A stretch of DNA of 64,000 nucleotides from Brachionus rotundiformis. Its lineage: Eukaryota > Rotifera > Eurotatoria > Ploima > Brachionidae. The stretch lies in the NCBI GenBank assembly GCA_016802295.1, contig JAESIW010000115.1, forward strand, positions 912,892 through 976,891, read 5' to 3'. Under the pieces are notes generated by a model that did not search any database, had not been told where the DNA came from, and saw only the letters and a program-made list of their open reading frames with translations. The translations under genes were made by a program, and so were the position numbers. The first letter of the stretch is position 1. Every line of letters begins with the position of its first letter. Positions 13,101-26,989 of this stretch are shown here, one piece after another.

Positions 13101-16100
13101 GCTACGAATGTAGACCAAAAGGATATTTTGAGAAAGGGATAAGATAAATGTGTCGGAATTTTTCTTGGATGAAACAACATTTAAATTAGTAGATAGTTTA
13201 ATAAATGAGCAGTTATTTGATGAAGTAGAAACAAAATTTTGAGCAATTTTTAACAGGCCAGAGTCTTCTGCTGATATTTGCCTTCATACCATTGTTTGCA
13301 GAGGCTACAAGCTAAATGAAAGCCTTGTTCAGCATGCGGCTTTACTGCAGGACTTGGTCGAAAAGAGTTTTCGGATCTAAACCCTAGGAAACTTGAAATC
13401 TACCTTCGAAGCCAGTTCCTAGCAGGACTCTGTAACAAAGAAATGTATTGAATCATGAAAACTTGGAAATCCTGGTTTTAAGAAGAAAATGTATCAAAAT
13501 AGAATGATGAATAGCCTAAAAAATACTATAAAGAAACAAAAATTTTATAAAACATGAATTTTTTTTAAAACAAGTCAAGTTTTATTATAAAATTTATAAT
13601 TTAAGTGATTGATTTAAAAAATAAAAACTAAGCATGTCTTTTTGAGTTTAAAATATAAAAAATTAGAATTTTTAGTATTTATATCTTTTTCGGTAATTTT
13701 TTTTTCTTACAGTCAAGAGATGACTTATTTTTGGCTTTGTACAGCACTGTTAGACAAACATATGACTACATTCTGATAAATGCAAAAATAACAAATACAT
13801 CAAATTGCTCAAAGTTGTTAACTAATTTCAATGATGGCTCATATCTGATTTCGCCAGGAAAGAATTTTTCATCATATTATCAGTGAAATAAAACAACAAT
13901 GATATGAATGCAAAAATTTAATAAAATTTATTACCTTAAAATATCACTTATTCATTAACTTATTAACTGATGCACAAAGATAAGTAAGAATTATATTTGT
14001 CACGTATATCAGAAGCTAGACGCTTCGAAATGCTGACAAATACATTTAATATTCAGCTCTCATCTTGTATTGATTATAAGCTTGTGGTATAAATATTATT
14101 TTTTATATCTATATTCAAAAATTTAACTATTTAAGCTCTTAATTTTTTTTACATTTATTAAATTATGTGTAAACAAACTTACCTCACTGGGCACAAGATT
14201 ACACAAGTAATTATTTACTGATTGTCTTGGCAAAATTTCATTTGAATACCTTGACTCTTGGGTACTGCATACAGACTTGGACAATATTTTATAGTCATCA
14301 TAAATTTGGTTAAGATAGACATCTTTTGATGGACCGAATGCAAAAAATATATCGTTTGGCTTGTAAATTTCTGGAGATATCAAAATTTTTGGCTGAAATA
14401 CTTGAGTTGGCTTTATGGTTGTAAAGGCCATTGAAATCGCCACAAAAAGACATGGTAATACTATATTGGTGATAAATACTCTTAAATTTCGTCTATAATG
14501 ATGAAAGCGCTTTAGCAGTAATGTCAAAAATTGTTGTAAATATAATTTTTTGCCATCTATTTTTGTGTATCTAGTGGGAACCCCTAAATTTGTAAAATAA
14601 GAAATAGTTTCCATCGAAGAATTTAGAGTAACGTTGGGATTGGCATTCTTATGGACAGTTTTATCTATTGGAAAGGAAATATAAAAATTTGATCAATTAA
14701 AAAAATTTTAAAATACCTAAAGTATTGTCTAAACTTCCCATTTCGATGGCAAAACCACTGTCCAAATCGCTTTCCAAAGTTGTTGACAATTTGTTATCCG
14801 AACCATTTTTGACAGTTTCGGCCAAACGATTTCCGCCATTCATAGGAGGATTTAGATCACCATTATCATCACGTGTAGTCAGCAGCAAAAATATTTCCTC
14901 TAGAGTGGTGTCCGAAATTCCATAACTAGATATTTCCAGACTTTTTTTGTTCCTGTCCAGTGAGTAGAAAAAATTTTTGAAGTTGGACTTCTGGGAGTAC
15001 GGAAGAGTAAAATTTAAAGTATTGTTTAATTGTCGTGTAAGAATTGCACCAGATATTCTTTTTTGTATAAACTCACATATTCTTTCCGTAGATAGAGCCT
15101 TTGATTCCATTAGCATTTGTTCTTTAATTAAAATTTGAAAAATAAATCTATGTTTAATTATTATCCAAGTACTTTTTGTTCCTTTGGAAGCTAATGATGG
15201 AGTAATTGACAGTTTATCTACAGTTAATATGTAACCACTGCCAAATTTATTTTTCAAAAACAATGATGAGCCACAGCATTGAAGTTTACCCTTTGGAAAT
15301 AATATTATTATCAGATAAGGTTTTAATTTTTTCTACTTGATGAATTATGGCAATTCGATCACTTAAAACATCGGCTTCCTCAAGATAGTGTGTGGTCAGA
15401 ACAATGGTTCGCCCTGAACGAAATTCCAGTATAATGTCCCATATTTTCATTCGGTTATATGGGTCAACACCTGAGGTTGGCTCATCTAAAATGACAGTTT
15501 TTGATCCAGAAACGAAAGCAATTCCGACTTCAAGTCTTCGTCTTAAACCACCCGAGAGAGCCGAAGCATGAGCGTTTGTATAATTTGTTAGGCCCATTCG
15601 AACCATCATACTTAATTAATTTTAAAGCATTTAAAATAAAAGCTTTTAAATTAGATAATTTTAAACATACTCATCTATTTCTTCTTTTAATTCTTTTCCT
15701 TTAAGATTTCCTTTCAAAATTCCGTAAAACTCCAGGTGCTCTTTCACCGTCATACTAAAAATTTATTTAAAATTAAAAAGTTATTTTATTAATTAATAAC
15801 TAAATTAATATTTTCCTACAATTCGAATAAAGTGTCATGTTGAGGACATATTCCAATATTTTTTCTAATCGAATCATATTCATATCTTACATCATAACCA
15901 TTTATAAGTGCAGTACCACTGGATGGTACGTAAATGCCGGTCAATATATTTCTAGAAAAAATTAAAACATAAGAAAAATATCAAATAAATAAAGCTCTTA
16001 CATTGTGGTACTTTTGCCAGCTCCGTTATGGCCTAGCAACGATGTAATATGTCCTTCATAGAAATTTAATGATAAGTTGTTTACAACAACTTTTTCTTTG

Positions 16101-19100
16101 AATTTTCTGGTCAATTTTTTGATGGATATTCCAACTGGTATTTTCGTTGGCTCATCTTCAATGTATTTTTCTTTGACTAAGTAAAATGAATTTAAAATTA
16201 GTTCTAATAAGTTTATAGATAGATAAAAATAAATTCTCAAATTACATTTTGAAGGGTCCTTCATGGAGCCATCTTTATTAAAAACTTCAGTTTTGTCAGT
16301 CTTTTTATCAATAAAAAGCTTGCAGATAACTGATTGAGACCAGTATTTTGGTGAGAAAATGAAATACCATGGTTGAGAGGCGCCATATCGGCCTGGAAAT
16401 ACTTTTTTCACATACCAGCCTAGCAAACCATATAAAACCCCGTCCAATAATAAAATTATAATCGAGTATCCAAAGTTCATAGAGTCGTTGGTGATCGGAC
16501 TTTTCCAGACATCTTCGAACTGTAGACCTTTGCCTTGTTGTTCATACCATGAAATATACAGAGAAGAATAACCAAAACCAGTTGCTGCAAACAAACAAAG
16601 AAGGAACTTGACTCCAAATGTTATCTCGTATTTCAACGACATGACCAAAATAAATGGAAGATATGAAATGAAATATGACAAAATTCCAATCAACGAAGCC
16701 AAATTGGTCTTGTTGAAAAAAGAAGCTACAAAAAAGCAGAGCATGATTGCTGAAAATGAAAAAGAAATCAATGCTAAGTAAATCAATCCAAAATTTGATG
16801 CTGCATAGATGCCACCATATTTTAAAATGATGGTCAAAAATATGGAAACTATCATCGAAGTTAAATATGTTGTTCCAAACCATGCTAGCCAATTTATGCC
16901 AGGACGCAGTCCCATTGCTCTCATAGTCTTAATTTAAGATATATTTAAATCATTCAAAATTTTAAATATATACTTCTTCAACAAATTTTTCTTTATCTCT
17001 GACCAAATTTCTAATTGCTAGACCAATATTACCGCTCCATGCTAAGGTAATAATAATTGGTAGAATAAAGTAGTTGACATACGACGCAGTATTGCTTAAA
17101 AAAAAATATTATCTAACCATTTTTACTAAATTAAAATTTTTACTCTTCTTTTTTATATTTTGGATGTGGAAACTGGTTTAGATAAATCAAAGGAAGCTTA
17201 TTGTTCATTAAATTGGATTGTTTTTGTTTAGATTGTTTTTTGTCCATTATAAACCTCAAGATGGAACGCTCAACTAAATTCTGAATTTGAATAAATCCTC
17301 TCATGTATCTTAAATCCATATACAAGTTATCCGCTGGTCCAGGTACCCATAACCAAGGTCTTAAAATATAAGTTTCTGGCACATTGTCAGCATTTGTTCG
17401 AATTTTGACTGAAAAGTTTGGAGGTATCTCGTTGTCTGTCTGCTCTATGTTTTCGAACACCAGACCCATTAAAAGAGTTCCATTGTTAAAAAATGTCAGA
17501 GCTTCCCTTTCCAAATCAGCTTCATTGTCAAATTCGACAAAGCGATCGGTTTCAAAACAAGAAAAAGCATCTTTTAATGAACTGACTAAACTACTTGTAT
17601 AAGTCCAGTCGTCACTCATTGACGTAACATTTTCCAATGTTACCAGAAAAAGTTTTATATCACTTAGTGTTAAAGTTGAGTCTTGCAAAAGAAACAGCTG
17701 AATAAAGTCTTGATAAAATGGATTATCAAGCAATATCTTAAAATAAAAATTTAAAGATATTCTTTTAAAATTAATTTTTATTTACTGATAAATTTGTTGT
17801 CAGTTTTTTCAAGTCTTCGAATTGATTCAAGCCATCTGAAAATGATTTTAGTACTCTATTCAATTGGTCAAATTGTTGAAATGTTTCATTGAACTTTAAT
17901 TAAATTTTTTTAATTAAACTGATTAAAAAAATATAATAATAATATTTATTGTCTCTCATAAAACTAAACAAAAAAACTTGTATATATTTTTCCTTAAATA
18001 ATAATAATAATAATATATATAAGCTACAGCAAGACTAGCTTGGGGTGGTGACCTACTCGAAAAATACTGAAAAAAGTAATCCTGTTTAAATTTTTAGATC
18101 AAAAATAGACTTAAGATTCTCGATAGAAAAAGCTTTAAGAGAGTAATTTTATAAATAAATATAATTTAAAAATGTTGACAAAATAATAATAATTAGACGG
18201 ATTAATAAATTTAATTAATATTTTATTAGAATATAAATCTTAACAGTGTATGCTAAATTATTTTTAAATTCATTAAATATCTTTCTAAATTTTGACTCAT
18301 GCAAAGCTTACTTTTTGGATAATTTGATATGTCAGATTGGTTTTTGGTGTATACAGTATTTTGCCAAATATCAATGGAGTAATTAAAGATCCAATTATGT
18401 AGCCTCCAACATTTCTCATCTCATCGTACAAATTTTTACAATAAGTACTTTTAAAGATGTGCTCAGTGTCCAATCTTCTCTTGCTTTTATATATTCTATT
18501 CAGGCTATTTTTTAGACTTTCTTCTGATATGGCATTGTCTTGAGGCGCCTCATAAGTCACAGGTCTTATTGAATACCCAAAATCTTCCAAGCGTAAATTA
18601 AACTTGGGACCACACAATGCTTTGCCAAACAAATCAGGCAAATCTAAATAAATTGTGAATTTATTTGTTTCTAAATTTTGTCTAATTGGTTTACTTGGCA
18701 CAGATGTGTCACTGCTGAATTCAGAAAAAATGTCGAATAAATCATTTAATTTAGTCATGGAATCTGAATTCAAGACTTGAGAAGTTGTAATATTTAAATT
18801 GTCAAAAATGGAACTATTTTTGGTCAACTTTTGTAAAATAGAAGCATCATTTTCAAAAATCTATGAGTGAAAAATTTTAAATTTGTCATAATTTGAAAGC
18901 AGATAACTCACTTCTCTCACGTTATCTGGGAGGGTAAAATATTTGGCAAAAGTTGAACCAACTTCAGACAAGGAATTACGGTCAGCAGTACACAAAAATT
19001 TGGATGAAGATTCCCAAAAATTTGGTATTTTATTTGTGTTCTGGATAACAATATAGTTTTTGTTCTTTACCAAAAGGAAATCTCTCAATCGGTTCGGATC

Positions 19101-22100
19101 GCAATAAATATTATTTGCACTCAAATAGGCATCATAAATTTTCTTTTGTATTTTAAAAAAAAAATTTAAAAAAAACTCCTAATTTAAACAATTTAAAGTA
19201 CCTGAGGATCGTAATACAAAAAAGACTCGCCAATGGCTTGTGTTTGGCTTTTGCTCAAACCATAATTGTTTCGAAGATAATCTTCTACAAACTTATAGTC
19301 CGAGAACACTTCATTTACTTTGACTTAAATTTATTTCAAATAAATAATTTTCTTATAAGTTTTTATTTTTAATTTCAAAAAACCTCCATTAAAATTTTTG
19401 TTAAAAAATTGAACCAAATTGCTCAAAGATTCAATTCCCTTTTGAATGTCAAACAATAATGACGAATAGCTGCTCTTGGTGATAATATCAAAATATTTCC
19501 GCCAAAATGTAGTTAACCTTTGATGATAATTATTTTTTATAGTTAATAATATAAAAAATTTACGCTATGTTCGCCTCCTCAATATCATCTTCATAGTATT
19601 TCAGCGAGTCTAAGATGCTTAGCATGTTGTTTGATCCTTGAAGACTGCTTAAATCAAGACCATCTTGGAGCTTTTGTAAATTGATCAGCGAAGAGCCCAT
19701 AGCATTCAAATCCTCGAGCATGGACGGAAAAATTTTAATTAAATCTGATATAAGATCAGGATTTTCCTAAATTTTTTTGATAAAAAAAAATTAAAATTTA
19801 TATCTATATCTAAAAGCTCTACATAAGATATCTACTAACCAATAAAGTAAGTGATCCAATACTACTACTAGAGTCAGTTTGAAAAAAATTGCTAACCCAA
19901 GTTAAAACTCTTGCCAAATCAGCCAACTTGTTCATTTGGGTGCTCAAAATTGTAATGGTATCAGTATTGGATGATGCCACATCAAAGATAACTTGGAAAT
20001 TTTTCAAAATTCTAAAATTTATTTTAATTAAAATTAATTTTGTTTATTTGATTAATAGTTACGTTTCGTATGGTAAAAAAATGGAATTTTTAAAGCACTC
20101 TAATTTATTTACGATAATGCCAGAGGTGTCTTTTTTTAATTCTTGTTCAAGTCGAAGCGACTTTGAATAGATGGAATCGATTTGCATGCAGTTTAACTTT
20201 GGATTAGGCCCAAGGCTATTAGCTGTCTGCTGATTAAGAATCAGTTGTTTAATCTTAAAAAAATTAATATACTTTTAAGATTAAAAAAGCTGTCAAAATA
20301 CTTTGGCAGCAGTGTCCAGAAGATTCAGCTTTTTAGTCAAACTATAATAATCCATAAAAGGATCATTTGTACACCTAAAAACAACACCATCATCTTGAAC
20401 TAGCTGTAAAGTTGTATTGACTGCCAAATAGGCAATATCTATTATCAAAGATATTGAACTGATTGAGTTTCTCATTTCTTTAAGATCTGGTTGCACAGCC
20501 CCCCAAACGTTAAACCCATGACAAGCCAACACCAGTCTTGTTAAATTAAAATATTATTAGAAAATTTTCGCAATCAATAAATAAAATATAATTTATTTTA
20601 TTAAAAAAGTCTGTTTTTGATTACAAACTTTAAATGTATTTGAAATATTTTATTTTTTTTGTTAAATTTTCTTTGAGATCTTTTAATTTGTGCTATTTAT
20701 ATTTGGTAGATAGGTTTTTACATATTGAAAAAAACTTAAAAGAAATGACGGATGGTCTGACTTATTTCTATTAAGCCACAGATACAATTCTATTTGTATC
20801 TGTGATAAAAATAATTTTCTTTTCTTTGGTTAATGTTTAAAGTAGCATTAAGAAAATATTTATTCCTGAATAACCATCGTAAAACTGAATAGAATATTTG
20901 GCAAAAAAATTTTTATAGATTAAAATATTCAAAAAATGCAAATAAAATCTAAAACTAATCTTAAGATCAATATTATAAATATATGATAGTTATAGAAAAA
21001 ATTCTGAATAGTCAATAAAATTATTTTTTAAAATTTTTTTTAGCCTAAAATTAAAATTATCTAAATTTGATCCTTAAGTTGAAAATTTTTCAAAACAATC
21101 TAAAAAATGTTTAATCATTTTACACTTTAGAAAAACATTAAATTTGATATTTTTTAACAAATTTTTGTATTAATTTTCTAATAATTTAAATTTTTAAAAA
21201 GATTTATTTTTATACTTTCCGACTACATCTGGATTGGCAATGGTTTCTATATTCGCCGAGAGAACTGATTGTATAATTTTCGAATCTACAGGCTTTATTA
21301 ATTTAATATTTGTCAATATTTGAATTATGTTCAATGTCTGCTCTCGAATTTGGCCAACAAAGGCAGACCACTCGTACAATACTGTTTCTGGGCTGGTTGA
21401 CTAGAATACATTTAATTAGAATGGAAAAAAATAGATACAGTAAATTCATACTGATGTTATTGGAATTTTAAAGTTAATGAATGTCTGAATCATATCAGCA
21501 ATCTGTGGTACACTGGACAGAGCCCCAATAACCACTTGTTTGTCAATGCCTGGAAACAATTTTTCAATTGGCAAAAATGAGAGCAGCGGAGCTAGGGAAG
21601 CCGCTGAACTTGGAGAATTTATAAAGTCCAAAATTGAAAATTGAGAACCAGATGAAGTGCCTGAAAAAGAATTTAATTAATTTAAGTATCTCTTTTATTG
21701 TGACCAAATACCTGAAGGTATTCCTTGACGAGCATTTAATGCTCCAAAGTCTTTAAGACTCGGTGCAGCTTTGTTGGCATTGATGAAATGACCAATTAAA
21801 GATGACAAGTCCAAGCCATTGTCAACTGATCGCTTCGAAATATTGTAATTTTCTGGGTTCAATCGACCATTCTGAAACACTTGAACAATACTTGATGTTT
21901 CAATCGTTGGTAAAAGAACTGGCACCAAAGAATCAATGTAAAGCCACTCTGTGATTGTGAGAAAATTTGGTGCAAATGTTTGAATTAATTTTTTGGTTAG
22001 ATAATAAAAACTTGGAAATTTTTTTGTTAATTTCTACACTATAGTATTAATTAAATCTTTATGAAAATTACTTTTTAAGATTAAGTTTGGAAGTATCGCG

Positions 22101-24240
22101 TAGAAAATCTTCGACAAACTCGAATGCCGCATTTAAGGTGTTAAATGCGTACATTAAACCCTCGGCATCAACTGGTGTAATTTGGTTAAAGTTTAAAGTG
22201 GCTATTTTTGACGATAGCTTTAAAAACTCGTCAAGCTCATCGGCAGGAAGTTGATATTTAACATCATTAAACAGCTTTTAATAATTTAATTTAAATTTTT
22301 TTTCAAAATAAGATAATTATACTCTCAAAAAATCAAATTGTGATAAAATTGCATCAGCAGTCTGTTTAACAGAAGCGTAGTTCATACTTGTGCAATATTT
22401 ATCCAAATTGTATTCCAAATTTGACTGAATGTCTCTGGGAAAATCGTCTGCCAGCAGTGATGTTATTTTTGGACTGTAGCATACAGCGTCATAAGAGTCT
22501 GTTTGTAGTTTAAGTAAAAATTGAATCGACTTAAATAAAATTAATAAAATAGCTTAATTAAAAAAGTGTAATTTTTCATTACTTTTTGAAAATTAACATT
22601 GGCACGTTGAAGCTCATAGCTTGACATATATGCATTGGAATCGAGTCTCATTTGGTAAAAATCAATCACACCAGTACCGAACATGGATCTTATTGTGAAT
22701 AATCTATTCATTTTACTCAAAAGTTTGTTAACTGATATCGTAAAATCTAAAATTATCTCAAATTGTTTAAATTCATTGACTGTGTCAAAGACTGGTGCGA
22801 AATCTTGAGTAATTTTTTTGGCACTGAAAAAAAATTAATTAAATTAAAAATATAAAAATATAAATTTCAATAAAATAGCTAAGCTTACAACAAAATTTGC
22901 TCATTGTATTTTTCTATAAAATCTAAAAGTTTGAGACCGCTTTGGATAGTTGCTTTTATTTGGTCAAAGTCGGAAAACTTGCCAAATAAGCTCAAATCTT
23001 GACCAAAAGATTGCCCTGATTTAAAGTATCTAGTTAAGTAATAGATTGTCTCATTAAACTTTGAGCTGGTAAAAAAATTAACTATCGAATCGCTCTACAG
23101 AGATAAAAAATTAAAATAAATTTCTTCTAAATTAAAATTTTTGCTTTTACATAATTGGAAATGAAGGAAACATTAATTTGTTTTGAAAGCAAATCGGCAT
23201 CATTTATGAGTTGTCTTTTGGGTAATTCGCAGATCAATTTAGCCATATTATAGTTTGAGTTTTCTTCTTTGGTAAAATTTTTGTAAAGTTGAGCCGACTG
23301 TACATCTAAATAAATGGGGTCTTGATAAAAGTAGTTGCTTGCCTTGAAATAGCTCATAGCCTTTAAGGGGTCACACAAATATTTCTCCTTTATGCTGCTC
23401 GAAAAATTCAGAAATTTATAAATCTTAATTAATAGAATAAATTATTAAGTTTAAACTAGACTTTATTGATTACTTCTATTATTTTTATTTTAGAATTTAA
23501 ATAAGATTCGCTTATCTGGTCGCTAAGTCCATATTTAAATAGAACTTTTTTAAACTCGGTTGTGTCATTTAAAAAATCATTAATTGAAATTGAACCATCT
23601 TAGAAAAATAATAAAAAAATAAGTTTTATTTTAATTGCTTTTTAAATTAGTTACTTTGAATCTTTAGAACTATGGGCTCATTCCTCAAATCATCAATATC
23701 ATATAAAGCATTTTTTAGGTTCTCTAATAATACTGCAACTTTTTCATAGCTATTATCATTGCTCACAACAATTTCATATAAAGGAGCAATTCTAATTAAA
23801 ATTTTAATTAAAGGATTTTAAATAAAAAACAACTGATTTACGAATTATTTGAAGGTATATTGGCATTTAGACGTGAAGTTTCATAGCACTTATGATCTAA
23901 CATGCAAACAAAACTTTTCATAAAAGATAAAAAATCTCCATTTGGTAACTCGAATGGTTCATAATAGCCTTGATTGTTGATATTTTGATAATTTTAATCA
24001 AAAATTAACTAATAATTTAGATGAATATAATTACATGGTCCTTTAATCGAAGGTGGACTTGTTTGCTTAATGGCTGCGACTATCAGAATTATTATTATGG
24101 GCCACACAAATTCCACAACGATTGTCACCTTGGTAAAAATTTAAAATTTTTAAACTATTTAATTTTGTAGTTACCGGTTGCCTCCGTCGTAAGAGGATAT
24201 TTTTTTTTACTAATAACCACAGTTGTATCCATAAAGTCAT
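10158..24240 (-). CDS. Giant ABCA-subfamily lipid transporter, ABCA12/13-like
   Basis: Full-length ABC transporter of the A subfamily (lipid export or flipping), read leftwards through roughly 30 short exons. The start ATG at 24238-24240 opens a basic segment MTLWIQLW...LRRRQP and first helix, as in ABCA proteins, interrupted by an intron (24129-24174). An extracellular domain of perhaps 1300 residues follows to about 17100, far longer than in ABCA1 and more like ABCA12/13. Then come helices 2-6 (17090-16200, including TMRAMGL), NBD1 (Walker A GHNGAGKST near 16020, signature LSGGLRRRLE near 15550, Walker B VILDEPTSG near 15490), a linker, helix 7 (about 14470), second extracellular domain, helices 8-12 (12420-11700) and NBD2 (GINGAGKTT near 11485, YSGGMRRS near 11205, VLLDEPTNA near 11145). 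The last exon (12684-10158) ends in a charged Ser/Lys-rich tail. Some exons of the two extracellular domains remain unresolved, chiefly at 12900-14180. Substrate unknown. Confidence 0.9.
13090..13455 (+). mobile_element. Decayed LTR-retrotransposon gag-like fragment in an ABCA intron
   Basis: On the strand opposite to the host gene, a richer-GC stretch reads as protein in two frames with stops: VSEFFLDETTFKLVDSLINE, then FNRPESSAD, HAALLQDLVEKSF and, after a frame change, LEIYLRSQFLAGLCNKEMY. The arrangement (acidic helical region, RPxES, then RxQFLxGL) recalls the Gag proteins of Ty3-type LTR retrotransposons. No protease, reverse transcriptase or LTR is seen nearby. It lies between the ABCA exons at 14183 and 12880, so it is most simply an intronic insertion. 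Family assignment is by pattern only. Confidence 0.5.
17996..18060 (-). mobile_element. Very short 3' end of a non-LTR retrotransposon, with (ATT)n tail
   Basis: The + strand reads AAT repeats followed by ATATATAAGCTACAGCAAGACTAGCTTGG. The same junction occurs at 62936-62980 (AAT repeats, then ATAAGTTACAGCAAGCTAGCTAG), where it sits just past the C-terminus of a minus-strand reverse-transcriptase relic. The 18.0-kb copy is therefore read as a severely 5'-truncated insertion whose microsatellite tail marks its 3' end, as in CR1-like elements. It lies in a longer-than-usual ABCA intron (about 17900-18290). Confidence 0.55.
20777..20804. repeat. Perfect 11-bp hairpin in an ABCA intron
   Basis: CACAGATACAA, a six-base spacer, then TTGTATCTGTG: a perfect inverted repeat. 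It lies in the roughly 650-base stretch without exons between 21180 and 20540 on the ABCA strand. It may be a remnant of a palindromic element or a structured intron segment; nothing else identifies it. Confidence 0.6.
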
Positions 24241-26279
24241 ATTTGATAACTATAAAAAACTGGAAAAAAAATCACTCGATGACTTAGTTCAGGTTTAATT
24301 TTTTGTTTTTGATGATCTAAAACTGTAATACAATTAATTAAATTTTTTATTAATATTTGTTCTAATTAAAAAAAATAAATTGAAATAATTAAGACATGGA
24401 TTAAGACACATCTTTTAAATTGACTAGAAAAAAATATTTCTGAGCAAACCGTGGGTTTTTATTATCTCATTTAAAGACTTATATTCACAAAAATCTTTAT
24501 TGATTTTAAATTAAAAAAATTACTTAAATCTTTTTTTCAAATAAAAGGCAATTTGATAATGAGACATAAACTGACACCTATTATTGAACAGGTGAATACC
24601 TAGTGTATCTAATACATAATTCATCTATTTCAAGATCTTAATTTAAAAAAAAAAAAGAGAAAAAAACTTTAAAATAGAAATTTAAATTTAAATTTTTTTT
24701 TCAAGTTTGAATAGCCAAGTAAAAAATTCAATTTCAATTAAATACATATTTACTTGTTTAATTAAGAAAATATCCAATAGACAATTACTAGCTCATTTAT
24801 GTAAGAGATCAAACAAGAAATTCTTAATTAAAAAAAATTTTGAGTCTAATTAAATTTTCGAATATTTAATGTTTTTATTGATTTAAATTTGAATTTTTGG
24901 CAAATGACTGGTTTATATATGACAATGGTGACGAACTTTTTTATTTGTTTAATCAAGGAAACAAACATAAATCGAATACGAAAAGGAAATAAATTCTGAC
25001 TTTGAAATAGATAAGCAAGTCGAAAAGAGATTTGATACGAGTGATCAAATTTGGCCTTTGATTAGAATATGATTTAATAAATAGTTTTGGAAAATCATGC
25101 CCAAATGTAATAATAGATAGTGAAAACAATAAAGGCTTAGGTTTCAAAATTTATTAAATTCAATTAAAAATTTTCGGCTTAGAATTATTTTTGAATTAAA
25201 GAAATGCTCCAAGATTTGTCACAATTTTTTATTTTTTAATTTAAAGATTAACCTGATTTTTTGGATAAATAAGTATCGAATTGTTACATTTAGAATTTTG
25301 AATTTTGATATTTTAAGAGCAGTAAGTTTAAAGCCACAAGCTGTCCAAAACGAAAACTATCAGTGTAAATAAGAGCTTAATTTAAATCCATAATTTGATA
25401 GGCATTAGTGAGTATTTAAATTAAAATGAAGTGAACAGCGCAAATACATTTTGATATGTTTGCTTTAAACAAATAATTTTGATAAAACTGCATTTGAATA
25501 TTGATCAAAAATTTGATAAGATAAATATTAAATAGACAAGGTTAAAAAAGAAGATTATCAATAAATTTTATCAAATGATGTTACTTTATTCTGACTATTA
25601 TTAAGAAAAACCTTTTAGTCTTGTTTTAACATTCAATTGTATCAATGATTAATGACTAAAAATTATCTTTCATTAATTACGAAATATAGAAGAATTTTTT
25701 TAATTTGATTCAACATCTTGACAAAAAATTTTTTTCTACTTGATTTTAAAAAAAAGAATTTTATTAATATTTTATCTAATAAACAAAATTTTAAAATCTG
25801 ATTAAATATCAAGACTTTATTTTAAAAAAAAATTTTTAAAATTATAAGAAATATTTTGGAAATTGTCATTTTGAGTCAATAATTTAAAGGTTTAAATTTT
25901 TAATTTAATTTCAATGATTTTATGCTGATCCCAATTTTTTTTATTCCTTATTCCATCAATTTTGATAAAAATTAATAATTTCCAGGTAATTGTATATGAG
26001 AGGAAATATTTTTTTTATCAAGTTATAGCTTTTTATTAAATTGTATCTCAATTGCTAAAGAAACCGAAACCCAAAACCAAAAAGAGGGGACGAGTGGACG
26101 CCTTATGCTCCACTGGAAGTAGAAAATAGAAGAAGAAACTGTAATTCTGAAACTGTATACGAAATTTTTTTCCAAATTCTCGAGAAACAAAATCTGAATT
26201 AAATTTTGTAAAAAGTTATATTATGAGATCTGAGGTTATATTTTTGTTTTGAACTCTCAGACCAGATTCACCTACTCTA

Positions 26280-26650
26280 AACAATAGATAATTTCAGGGT
26301 TGAACAAGAACATTGTTCAGCATCTTTATTTGAAGATTAGTCAGATCCATTTTGTCTATTCTGCTAGCATAACTTACTCCTATAAACTCTGGAACCAGTC
26401 TCGCCACTCTTCTCTATACTTTTCCAAATCATTTATACCTTTCGCGAAGCATGGATACCACTAGATAATCACATACGCTAGATCATCATTGCCCATCACT
26501 TTCATTAGGGAGTGTAAGTAGCCTTTTCTATTGAATCTGCATTGAATCTAGAGAGCTATGAAGCTAGCGGTTGACTCGGATTTTACCACATTTTCTGCTA
26601 GCTTAATTTCAGTCCGAAACTACTCTGCTTGAGAATAAAGCATCTATAGT
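26280..26650 (-). mobile_element. Non-LTR retrotransposon reverse-transcriptase fragment, decayed
   Basis: On the minus strand the protein pattern typical of the region after the RT domain in CR1/Jockey-like elements can be read with interruptions: WYPCFAKGINDLEK, then RRVARLVPEF, then SYASRIDKMDLTNLQ. This corresponds to the family pattern WxPxxxKDIxxxEKVQRRATKLVPEL...SYEERLxxLxLxTLE. Stops and frame changes show it is dead. It is GC-richer than its surroundings. Confidence 0.6.
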
Positions 26651-26989
26651 AACATTATATGATTAAAACCATTTATTTATTAATCTAAACATTTTTTATT
26701 TTATTTATATATATTTTAAAAAAGTTATTTTTCTTGCATCGTAATCAAAAATATTATTTTTGCTATTTTTTTATCCTTTGTACCATATAGTGATTGCACA
26801 AGTAGATTCTTTACCTTAACCCTTGCTTTCATTTCCGTGTAATTCAAATTTCATGATTGCCAACTTGGATTCTACTGCTGTTCATCTTTCCTTACTTTTT
26901 GAGTGAATTGAATGTAGTCCTTAGAAGAGTTGAATGGTTTAGTTAAGAATTTATCCCGATTGAGAGAGAAGCCGCTTGGTTTGTGGTTC

